From assembly GCF_000003815.2 (NCBI RefSeq), contig NC_049989.1:17326554-17390553 (forward strand): a DNA stretch of 64,000 nucleotides, given 5' to 3'. Origin of the DNA: Branchiostoma floridae. Its lineage: Eukaryota > Chordata > Leptocardii > Amphioxiformes > Branchiostomatidae. The translations under genes were made by a program, and so were the position numbers. Of the stretch, positions 54,461 to 64,000 are shown one piece after another (the first letter of the stretch is position 1; the number at the start of each line of letters is the position of its first letter). The notes under the pieces were generated by a model. That model saw only the letters and a list, made by a program, of their open reading frames with translations. It did not search any database and was not told where the DNA came from.

Positions 54461-55960
54461 GGCATCCATTCTGCGAGGAACTATCCGTCGGTGCTACCAG
54501 CACTGTGGACTGGAGCATCTTTTTGGTGGGTTTATTTTGTTTAGTATACATTGTGTCTCTATGATTCTAATCAAGAAATAAACAATAAGTTTTAGTTGTA
54601 CCAAATAGCCATGAAAGCCTCTGTCAAAGATAAGAACATTCGAAAACTACGGCCGACACATACGAATGATTATTAGTTCTAGTCATTTTGACTGATGCAT
54701 TTCAACAAAAATTGTAAATGGAGACCAGATAACAGCTGAGCCTATATTGTCTTACATATAAAATGGTACTCATCATCATCAAAAGCCATTGATATTTTAT
54801 TATACATCCCCAATCTGCCTCGACATCCTCCGCAGATGAATTCACCGCCCTGGACATGGCACTCAAGCATAATGTGGCCGCCGATGTTCACCATGTGGTT
54901 GGTTGTGTATTTGGACTGTACTAAACATAACCTTACGTGATTTTTATCTTGCAGTCTCTACATTTTGTTTAGGAAAGTCTGTAAGCTAGTATTACCAATA
55001 CTACTGCAAAGCTTAGCATTTTTTAGCTGAACATTGATATACATTGATATTTAGCTACATTGGTAATTCTAAGAATCTAGGTACTCTGTTAGACAGAGAT
55101 AACATTCAGTTTGAGTAGAAGAGACAGCTTATCTACAACAGTATGTGAAATCCCCAGCCAATCTTGATGATGAGCTCGTAGGGTCAAAGACTATATAGAC
55201 TGTGAGTCTTTTCACATTGTGTATGATGAATAGTGTACCTGTAACATGCTCATCATAAGGATTTAATTTCAAAATACTAAAGTCTACATTGCGAAATTCA
55301 CAACTCCTCATAGCTTCCTTGAGAGTGTGGGTGGGAGAAGTTTTTTGCACTTTGATACTGACACCACCATGTACTGATGTAACCAAATAAATCTAAATTA
55401 CCACAATTAGCTGTTTATCAGCTTTGGTGTAATATAAGACACGATCGTGGACTTAGGGCCTGTTGATATCGATGCTGTAACGTAGTGTAAGATAACGAGG
55501 GGCAAGAAAGCTGACTTAAACCAAGCTTGATAAACTGTGGGAGAGCGAGAAGTGTGCACTCTGCAAGTGTGAAGATCGGGAGCTACAGGCGTCACCTTCG
55601 GGATGGTATCAAAGAGATAACAAAGTGATTAAGGAAGGTAAAAATGTATAAGATGGTGTACAATAAACGTGTGTTCCATAATGACCTCACCACATGTTAA
55701 TTATGGTGACTAGACAAAATGGACTCCAATGAAAATAGCTTGGTTCTTACGTTAGTTACATATATGATAAGGATGGTTTGTGTACAGAATAATTTGCATA
55801 ATTTTGTAATTGATTGATTGTTATTAAGACAATTATGCGAGCATTGTAAAGTTTATTGTTTAAAGATGTGGTACTTATTTGATTCTGCCTAATATACTTT
55901 ATTCAGTTACATAGCAAAATGTTGATTGAACCATGACTAACGGGCTTGGCAACCTTCTAG
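54461..55960. other. no recognised gene
   Basis: DEFTALDMALKHNVAADVHH (54833-54895), preceded by CCTCCGCAG, has coding-like codon use but no continuation. The remainder is AT-rich, ending in AACCTTCTAG at 55960. Confidence 0.3.
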
Positions 55961-56227
55961 GACAAGGTCCCGCCGAACGTCTTCTCGTACCTTTTGCTTA
56001 TGATAAAGCGGTACGGGGCGCGGGTCGACGTGTCGGCTGGCCCCGGCATATACGGCACGGTCCACGTCAAGATCGCCAGCCTGGACGTGTTGGACAAGAT
56101 CTTCTGCGGAGCACGGAGTGAGGGCCGAAGCTACCTTGCCAAGGTTTACTTTGACCGGGAACGTACACCCGACATAAGTACTGTCTTTTTGCATAGAAAT
56201 GTAATGGCATTTGTAACTTGCATGTGA
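55961..56227 (+). CDS. candidate GC-rich exon, unrecognised
   Basis: After an AG the frame opens DKVPPNVFSYLLLMIKRYGA then VDVSAGPGIYGTVHVKIASL and VLDKIFCGARSEGRSYLAKV. Third codon positions are strongly G/C in an AT-rich region, so selection on a protein or a recent arrival is likely. The GC-rich part ends near 56175, perhaps at an exon end; the frame itself runs to a TGA at 56225. No family is recognised. Confidence 0.45.
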   Translation, partial: DKVPPNVFSYLLLMIKRYGARVDVSAGPGIYGTVHVKIASLDVLDKIFCGARSEGRSYLAKVYFDRERTPDISTVFLHRNVMAFVTCM

Positions 56228-56584
56228 ATTATTGTAGTACAATAGTACCCCCAGGAATTCTAGGCATGATGGAGCACAATATATTTTAGATATCTGTACA
56301 GATGAACTTCATTTCTAAAGAAAGTGCCTTTACTTTTAAAACTACTATGATGGTTCTGTGTTGTGGGTAAGAATGCATCGCAACTGTACAAAACGATTAA
56401 GTATGTTTTATATAGCAGTTTTCTGCTAACAGAAGCGCCTGGTCAGCCATTTCCGCGGGAGAAGCGTGGTGATGGCGACTGGTGCCGGGCCGTTTGAGAT
56501 CACGTATAGAATTAGCAAGGGGTAGCTGAGGGTTTCCTTTTTCCGACAAATCTACGACAGAAACGAACTGGCACAGGCATGAGT

Positions 56585-57450
56585 GGTCTTGGGACACAGA
56601 CGTGCCATATGGGGGATGGAAAGCTGAAAAGGGCACATAGAAATTTGTGCATAACTTTGACACGGCGGTATGTACATGTAAGATACAGCTGTCCTCCGAC
56701 CTGGTCAGCCTGTATGTCATGCTGGAAGAGCATAAACACTTTGAAAAAAATTCTTGAATACGGAGCAAGGAGCTTACATGCCTTGTTCAACAAGAAACCG
56801 AGAACACTCCGAAGAAACTTTGTTCGTCCTTGAATGTAAGATAGACAGCTTCCTCGCATTGAGACGTGCTAACCGAGAACCTTTGTACACGATGGAAGAA
56901 AAGCTATCAACTTTGGCAAGGAGAGAATAACCTGTGGGAGTAAGGAAGCTGCATGAGCAGCTGAAGTGGCGTTTACACTAAAAAGAGAGAGGCAGCCAAT
57001 TACATGTCTTCATGATAGGTGTCGAGAAGTATGAAACCTTATACAAGGTCAGTTCTAGTTCTGCCGTGCCAAGTAAAGGATGCAAAGATAAGGGCTCTCA
57101 AGGATAAGCTTTAGATGACTATGGAGGAAATTCGGATGACCATCAACATATCAACCACGGTTCATCCACTGGGGAAAAGCATGCCTAGGGAAAGTCGTCT
57201 TGGACGACCTGATAGCTAGCATCGAAGAATGCTATTAGACTATCAGCGGGCAAGGCAACTTTGAGCCAGCGAAGGCTTTTGGAGAAAAGACGGAAACAGA
57301 CACTGCTGACCTACCAGATCTGAGAAATTAAGCATGGGGACTAGAGGTAAATGGACATGGTTTTGCGAGCCCTTGTTCGGACCGCCTAACAGATGCCGCT
57401 TGGGGAAAAGGGCGGGGTCCAATGGTACTTCTAGGATCCCGACGAGTGTC
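56585..57450 (+). repeat. R2 and R4 in tandem (most complete downstream copy)
   Basis: R2 landmarks (GACACGGCGGTATGTACATG, GCTATCAACTTTGGCAAGGA, GTAAGGAAGCTGCATGAGCA) are followed at 57.13 kb by R4 (CAACCACGGTTCATCCACTG, CTTGTTCGGACCGCC). This copy shows that R2 and R4 belong to one element and gives their order. Coding frames remain readable only in pieces. Confidence 0.6.
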
Positions 57451-57473
57451 TCATATATAGAGATAGTACTCAG

Positions 57474-57655
57474 AAATCGGAAAGGGCAAATCCGTTCTGA
57501 AAATGGCAACATACTCTGTCAATAGGCGTAAAAAGCGCAACTTGCGAGCAGTGTCCTTGTTATCCTTTTGTAAAACCAATAATGCCGAGATTGGAAAGGG
57601 TAGATGCGTTTTGAAAACGGCAACATACTCTGCTAACTTGCGAGCCTTGTCTCTG
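57474..57655. repeat. 115-bp tandem duplication
   Basis: CGGAAAGGGCAAATCCGTTC then TGAAAATGGCAACATACTCT is repeated at 57592 as TTGGAAAGGGTAGATGCGTT then TTGAAAACGGCAACATACTC. Frames on both strands stay open across it. No protein family is recognised. Confidence 0.6.
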
Positions 57656-58563
57656 CAACGGTGGTCCTTTCTATTGCGGGTCATTCTCGGGTCCTTTCGC
57701 GCGCAGGGGCTCCTGGTTGTAGACATACTGGCGGCCGTATTATTGCTTGTTGACGTCGCTTCACAAAAGCGATCTGTCTTGGGTGAAGAAGTGCGGTACA
57801 AGGAAAATAATCAGTCCGACACCTGAGCAAACAGTAGATTAACGGACGTTTGCAGCCTACGATTCGCTAGCTAAGATATTCCGTTCGTATTCTCTGATTT
57901 GTTTTACTTTATTATTGATTGGAAGCCCTACCACCTTTGGTTGGATTCTGGAAACTCCTCCAGAGGCAATAGTACATGGATCATCTTCTACCAGGCAGCT
58001 TTGAAAACTGGGCCGGCACTTTGTTGATATCTACGCAAACGTCTGACGTAGATATGCCTTCTCTTGAACTCTACGGATAGCTCACTTTGAGGGGAGGGGG
58101 GCGGATTTCAACATGCTGCATGAAAGTGTGAATATTTGGGGATGTCAGTACGCAGTTGTCATGTTTTATAGTATGGAAGACTTTTGGTATACGTTGATAT
58201 AAGCATCTACGACGCCGGCGTTTCTACCTTACTATGCCCGGCGCTTCCTTTCCTATCTCCCAGGTGAACTGAACGAAGAGACCCGACCCGGCCCTGTATG
58301 GTATTCAGAAGACCTACATCGTTCACGCTTGCTATTCTATTGTGCTGTGTGCAGTAGTTATTTGTTTTATTCTTAATGCAAACTATTTTCATGTAAGACG
58401 TATCCATGGCGGGGACCGGGGAGGGGAGAGGACTTGACCTGTACCTGTCACCTACCCCAACCCCTAACCCAGACGTCCACGGGTATGGCAATTCGTCACG
58501 CCCAAGGATATCTTTTGGGTAGTAAAGCGACCACGGCATTACAAGCGGCACATAGGACTGACG

Positions 58564-58851
58564 ATGGACATAGGATATCTAGCACTAGCAGCTCAGGAAA
58601 AGTGGGCTGGGACCATTCTGCTACCAACCGAAACGCTAGACATACCAGACATTCTTCAGGAACTGGAAACGAAACTGAATGATATGAATGGAGATTTCAC
58701 TATCCCTCTATTCGACGTGCTGTTCTGGGAGAAGAAATATTCATCAATAATGTCCTACTCTGTGTTTGACCTCCAACAGACAATCAAAACCCTGAAGACA
58801 GCTCACCCTCACGGCAAATATCTTGTGTTCCTACCAGGCAGTTCATTTTAG
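58564..58851 (+). CDS. open frame of 95 codons, unrecognised
   Basis: It starts MDIGYLALAAQEKWAGTILL, then ETLDIPDILQELETKLNDMN and VFDLQQTIKTLKTAHPHGKY, and stops at 58849-58851. Leucine-rich and helical, it looks like a genuine domain. An upstream frame at 58407-58523 reads MAGTGEGRGLDLYLSPTPTP. LLPGSFENWAGTLL near 57985 echoes its FLPGSSF end. No function is assigned. Confidence 0.4.
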   Translation: MDIGYLALAAQEKWAGTILLPTETLDIPDILQELETKLNDMNGDFTIPLFDVLFWEKKYSSIMSYSVFDLQQTIKTLKTAHPHGKYLVFLPGSSF

Positions 58852-61800
58852 GCAAGACCCCGGCTCCACAAGGCCAAATACTTCCGAATAAAGATCTGTA
58901 TCGTGTACGCTATTATCATTGTGTCATTGTAATGCCTTGCCTTGTAATAAGAATAAGTGCCCATCCATTAAAGACTGAAAGCAATAATGTTAAGAAAAAT
59001 GCGGGCCCTGACACATCTAGACGGAAGAGACGCCCCCTTCGATGGCACAGTTGAGGCGAGAGGGGTTAGGGTGGCGGGAAAGATGGACGTTGGAAAGCTG
59101 CCTATCTTACTTGATTTTTCCTCGGCCAACTTACCGACATATTGCAGCTGTGAAGCAGTAGCGAACACAGATTTTCAGATTCGGAATCTTGGCAGAAAGT
59201 CTAAAAAAGCAAATGTTACAGGTTCTTCGAAGACAAGACGAAAACCTGACCAAATTTCCTTACATCGACGTGAATAAGTGCGGACTGAAGAGCGTCAGAG
59301 CGGGACTTCTGCTCCGAGTACAAGGGGGCAATATGTCTACCGTGACGATTGCATTTATGCCGATAGTGTAGTTTCGTTGGAGTTCGCAGCTCGGGTGAAG
59401 CCAGAAACACTCCATCCTTCCAAGTCTTCGGTCTTCCGGGTTCTGAAGAGAAACGAATGCACTGCATTGCCTATGTGTGCGCGATTCTTCTGCAAAAAAA
59501 GGGAGGGGAGGGGGTGTCAGCTAAATGTTCCTAAGGTTAAGAATTCCAGGAGCAATATGCTTATATAGGAACACCGGTTCTGAAGCTAGAGTCCTGGATT
59601 TACTCAGTCCGACAAGCATTCTGGATAGGCAAGGCGCAGACGAGGGCAGTCCGTCAGAGTTGTCTCTCAACAGTGATGATTGATTATATGCGAGAAAATC
59701 TGCCAAACGTCCAGAAAGAAGTTTCCCCTTAACGGGCGAAAGTGATGACACATTAAGGTCATGGATGATGCAAATAAATCACCTTGACTCAATACATTGT
59801 AACGTTTGCTTAATGTACATTTTTAAATACGACGCACATTTATAGGTATGACTCTATATCTGTGTTCTTTTTGTTATGTTGTTGTTTGGAATAAAGATTT
59901 TCTGACATTCTGTGGACACGCTTTAGTTGTGACTTAAATCAAGACAAACACTGTCAATGCGCGACATTTCAAAAGGTAGAAAGATAAAGAAGGTCATTGC
60001 CCACAAATTATGTACCGATGCAGTGGGCTGGTCTAACCCCCTAAATTTCGGACGAAATTTGAACGTTTCAGAAGCATTTTACCGATTATCAGATTGTAGC
60101 TGTGTCACGCAGCCAGCTCAATCAGATAATATTCCAGGAACTTTCTGTACAATATGTAGGACAATGAACTGGTAATTTACTACATTAAAAAATCGAATGA
60201 ACAACGAGCCCACTTCGATGTGATAATATTTGCGAAGAAAAAAAAACCAATTACGCCATTTACGAAATACGTGACAAATAAAACAGAAACAAAGCAAAAC
60301 ATCCTCTGCCACTTATTTCGTTGACTTTGAAACAAGCCAGTTATCGGGGTAACATGCCCTGATACTGTGTGTTGTGCAAAGAGCAAAGTCAATTTCAGCT
60401 GTGTATTTCAAAAATTCACCGCAACACAGAAAAATTAATGCTTTTTACAGTTAAGCGTTCAGAGAAAACATGAACATTTCTACATCCGTGTCACACAATT
60501 CTAAAGCTTTGACCGAAACGTTATTCTGCATATATGTTTCATGGATAGAGCAATCAATCCACATGTTATCTACGGTGATGTAAAGCTCATATCGACAGAG
60601 ATTTCGCGTTTTGAATTTGTTCATAGCTAAAACGTATTGCCAATACTGATATCAAAAATCTCTAAAATGTCTTAATTAGAATGTATGACCAGCTAGGTAC
60701 AGCCCTAACTCATGGCTATTACTTCCAAGAAGAGCAAAATTGGAATTCTATATAATGGCTGAAAATAAGGCTATTTATGATGCTTTGAGCAGTTCAAGGG
60801 AAGCTGTAGTATGCGGTATGTACACGGTGAATGGTTTCAGAATGGGGCACATGGAACCGTCTGCGAGTATTTTATAAGTGCTTTTGGAAAGGTTACCTGA
60901 AATGTTACAAACCTAATGTTGTCGATCCCATCAACAGGACTAAAATTTGGGAGTTGTCATAGCACTGCTGACAGTAAGCGAGACTCTAGCAACGTAAGAG
61001 AGCAAAGACTCGTCTGAGCAGCAGTGTGAAGATGGAGACCCTGAAGCAGCTGCTGACAATCTACATACCGATGGTACAGAAGTCGATGACTTCGATTTAG
61101 AGGCAGCTGCCACAGTGTGTGTCCGTGTTTGTTGCGGGGGTGGGGGTGGGGTGTGGTACCGAATCGCAAGTTTATAGTGCTCAGGGGCCCAATGTAGGTC
61201 AACTTTCGGAATGAGTTCTAACTGTGATAATGTCGCAATGTCATGTTAACAAGTTTAGTCTTTTGTTGGAAATTTCAGTTGTCTGGTGAACAGTAATGCA
61301 GTTTTTAAACATGGCATGGATTTGTAAATGTACATGTAGTTTTCTGTAACTACTTTTTACTTAAGTTTAAGTTGTGTATTGGATTGTAGCTGTAGTTTGG
61401 CAAATATGTTCTATTGACAATCATTATGATTCATTGACTCAGACTGCATCATGTTATTCAGTCAATTTGTATTTTTGGATTATGTAACAGTTGTACATAT
61501 CTTTGTATTTCATATTGATAACCATATTTCAATTTGACATTGATCTGTAAAATTACAGTTATCATGTCTCTTTTTTCACTTCTTTGGGCTTAATTTTGTC
61601 TAATCTGTCAAATTTATAGGTCACGTTGCAAGGCTTAAAATGCATTTGAGACGAGCAAAATGCAACAGGTTTCCCTTTGGAGAGGCTGGGATATTCGGGC
61701 CTATATTCGGGCCAAACGATGGAAACAAAATCTACGCACAACAGCAGCTGCGAATAGGGAGGTCAAGAGAATGACCACGGAATGTGTATAATATGTAATT

Positions 61801-61919
61801 GTTGGCACAATTCAGCCACAGCTGTTACACCGTACATCTCGTCAAACGTGTATGCATGTCCTTATTCTTATGTGCCTTCCCGTATTCTATTTTTAGGTGC
61901 CTATCGTAGGTATGTAAGG
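58852..61919. other. no recognised gene
   Basis: Several open frames (58987-59277, 59189-59371, 59278-59568) overlap without any domain. The strongest, KKQMLQVLRRQDENLTKFPY, resembles an exon piece. A G-rich tract lies at 61136-61160. The rest is AT-rich. Confidence 0.3.
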
Positions 61920-62440
61920 CTGACAAGCCACAGATCGCCGCCATACTGTAGATCAACCTGGCAGGCCATCTCCTACGGCCGCAGTCCTGTACCAAGGCAA
62001 AACAACATCGTGTCACCCGAATAAGTTTAACTTCAAAGATGAGTGGGACATCCACCACAACGAGACCCACGGGTCCAACGCCACAAGGATGGACCTCAAT
62101 GCCGACAAAATCATTATCCCTTACGTGGCAGCTCAGCGAGAAGCTCTCGGACTCCCAGAACAGCCAGCCCTGCCATCTTTGACGTGTACAAAGCTCACCG
62201 CTACCCCGCGCTGCTACAGAAGGTAAAGGACAGCAATATCCACCCGGTGTACGTACCCGCAAGTTGTACTGAGGGACTCCAGTTGCTGGACTGCGATGCG
62301 AGCGAAAATAACATGCTGTGAATTGAAACAGCGATTCGTCAACCACTACACCGCCCAGTTCACAGTGCACATCGCCCAGAGCGAGGCACGATTCCTGAAC
62401 GTAATACCCTCACAGAGAGTTTTGTAAATGTACCACTGTA
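61920..62440 (+). pseudogene. DDE_1 (pogo/jerky-like) transposase catalytic domain, copy 2
   Basis: Frames in order: DKPQIAAIL-INLAGHLL, VLYQGKTTSCHPNKFNFKDE then WDIHHNETHGSNATRMDL, IIIPYVAAQREALGLPEQPA, then after a shift FDVYKAHRYPALLQKVKDSN (second catalytic Asp), IHPVYVPASCTEGLQLLDCD (third region, LQPLD changed to LQLLD), and KQRFVNHYTAQFTVHIAQSE. It shares order and motifs with 48880-49437. Shifts and a stop at the INLAG position show decay. Confidence 0.7.
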
Positions 62441-64000
62441 AATGTAGTGTAAACAAAGACCGCCATTTTGTTCCGCCGCTGCCATGTTTCAATTAAAAAT
62501 CTCCCATCACGAAAATCAGCACCTACTTCGGCGTTGCAAAGTGTAAGGTACTGTCACCATGAGGTCTGTAGAACCCAGAGTTGCCATATTGGGTACGAGA
62601 TGTTTTCGTGTTTCCATTATAGATCATTGTTCCGTGATTAAGTAACCTGACGAACGAGGAACGATCTTTAGTCGGAACATGTACTGAATAATGACTTTGG
62701 AGAGGGGTTTTTAAGTCATTAAAATACATGAATTCCACAACTTTTGAAATTCGAAATAGGTTAGATTGAATTGTCACGAGAGTTAAAAGTCATAACTTCC
62801 TGTTATTTTTCATCAATTTATTCCCATCAGATTCTTTACCATTCACTTTGTGATCGGTTGCGGAAAAGTATTTATTGGACAGTCAAGTTCACATTCAAAG
62901 TCACTTTTGTAGCACTTCTACCAACTCATGTTCTTTCCGCTTTCTCAAGCAATACCAACGGTTCCGGCCCGTTCTTCTTATTGATATTAGTGGGCTTACT
63001 CTAAAATGCGCACCAGCCATTCAGCACCCAAAATATTGGCGGTAACAACAACGAAAATATGATGATGGCGAAGGGTGCCGTATAAACTTGCTTGCTCAGT
63101 GAAAATTCAGTTCTCTTCAAGAAGTTCCAGTTCGCGTTTGTCCCACATATCCGAGAGATCCGAACAGACACGTTTAGGCACAGACAGGTCTGTCAAACAC
63201 CGCATGTAGTATTTTGCCAAGCTAAACAAGTTTGCAAAAACGGATTACGACTTAACAACAAGACTACAGCGGCTGACGTAGAAAAGGAAAACATTGCTGT
63301 CGATGTTGCGACTAAAACATTCCTTAGATTTAATCTCCACTGTAAACACCATTAAATTACGCCAGTAAGAACGACAAGCGTCCATTTTTGTCAAACTGCT
63401 TGTGGAATATGAATAAAACAAAGACAGATTGAGTGAGTGGGTAACTATCACTAATCATTGCCATTTAAATTAAATAAGATAACTGGTGGCGAACGTATAG
63501 ATGGCACATGTGGGTTTAAATATTTTATAAGCAAACATGGATTTGAAATAAATTTGTCTTTAAAAAAATATTTGTGCCCCAGCCGAAGGAATGCAGGAAA
63601 CTGTCCTGAGCACTCAAGCAAAAAAAAAAAAACTGTCTGATGGAGTCATTCAAGTAGTTTATGAGATGAGAAAGATGGGCAGACCAGCGGCAGGAAGGTG
63701 TGGATGGTCAAGTCGCCCTCGTTTAGAAGCTAGCAGCTGACGCGCCTGTGCAACACATTTTAGGCCAGTCTAGAAGTAGAATCGAAGTATGGCGATTTCC
63801 AAAACCCACTGATGGAAGAGGGATCCTTCATTTAACCATTCTGCCCGGAAAAACTAACGCCAGGATCGCGCCAGAAATCATCTCGCAGAACACAACAACC
63901 TCCCACTCACCAACACATCCTGAACAAACATGCTCCAAGGTCGCAGTTTGGACATCGGTGACAACACAACAAAGGTTAATCAAATTGCAACACGTTGAAG
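62441..64000. other. no recognised gene
   Basis: AT-rich sequence with a poly-A-rich run at 63617-63630. No coding domain or repeat shared with the rest of the window was noticed. Confidence 0.35.

Noticed and set aside
57451-57801. Minus-strand protein with a repeated TEYVA-F-T-LPFPIS phrase
   Set aside because: The repetition comes from the 115-bp DNA duplication; nothing shows that this frame rather than the + frame is coding.
61825-62370. Minus-strand open frame of 181 codons
   Set aside because: It is antisense to the DDE_1 transposase relic, which has recognisable motifs on the + strand.

Overview
The window is eukaryotic, intron-bearing, AT-rich genomic DNA that consists largely of transposable-element remains. 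The mix of families fits an invertebrate deuterostome, most likely a cephalochordate (amphioxus): a CR1 LINE, a LINE with an APE endonuclease and a C-terminal zinc knuckle, FLYWCH-MULE transposases, pogo-like DDE_1 transposases, a RecQ-type helicase present in two copies, piggyBac-like ends, and a locally duplicated divergent protein kinase. The species call is inference; another lancelet, a hemichordate or an echinoderm is not excluded. I found no intact multi-exon host gene. Nearly everything coding is a fragment or is broken by frameshifts.

0-17 kb: C-terminal exons of a protein-kinase family occur four times (3-158, 4038-4360, 12.75-13.56 kb, 14.83-16.05 kb). Three copies also share the intron before the last exon, so these are segmental duplicates. 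A 2.45 kb piggyBac-like non-autonomous element (1395-3844) lies between the first two copies and is built from palindromic modules. A FLYWCH-MULE transposase relic (13.76-14.53 kb) lies between the last two. A dispersed repeat named R1 here (10.83-12.59 kb) is split by a 5'-truncated CR1 LINE.

17-28 kb: a second R1 copy leads into a LINE ORF1-like coding piece that ends at a GC-rich fold-back element (17605-18708). Next is a 3 kb inverted-repeat element (about 19043-22039) with 121-bp tandem arrays near its ends and a probable 9-bp target-site duplication. Then come LINE fragments, one with a 2A-like motif, and a decayed RecQ helicase (24.39-26.66 kb). A 250-bp direct repeat flanks this helicase block.

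28-37 kb: R1 copy 3, Ty3/gypsy integrase remains, unrecognised exons at 29.9-32.0 kb, and a nearly full-length LINE at about 32.9-36.75 kb that keeps its catalytic motifs but carries frameshifts.

37-64 kb: a multi-copy family with a PHD-like finger and coiled coil (parts at 37.7-39.4, 50.7-51.3, 52.9-54.5 and 56.6-57.4 kb), a second FLYWCH exon pair (40.8-41.3 kb), R1 copy 4, a CENP-B/Tc5-type helix-turn-helix (44.0 kb), a P-element-like tail (46.3 kb), a second RecQ relic (47.3-48.2 kb), a hAT-like fragment (48.4 kb), and two DDE_1 transposase relics (48.9-49.4 and 61.9-62.4 kb). Almost every recognisable coding relic reads on the + strand. The genes do not form a pathway; the window records repeated transposition, nesting and local duplication.
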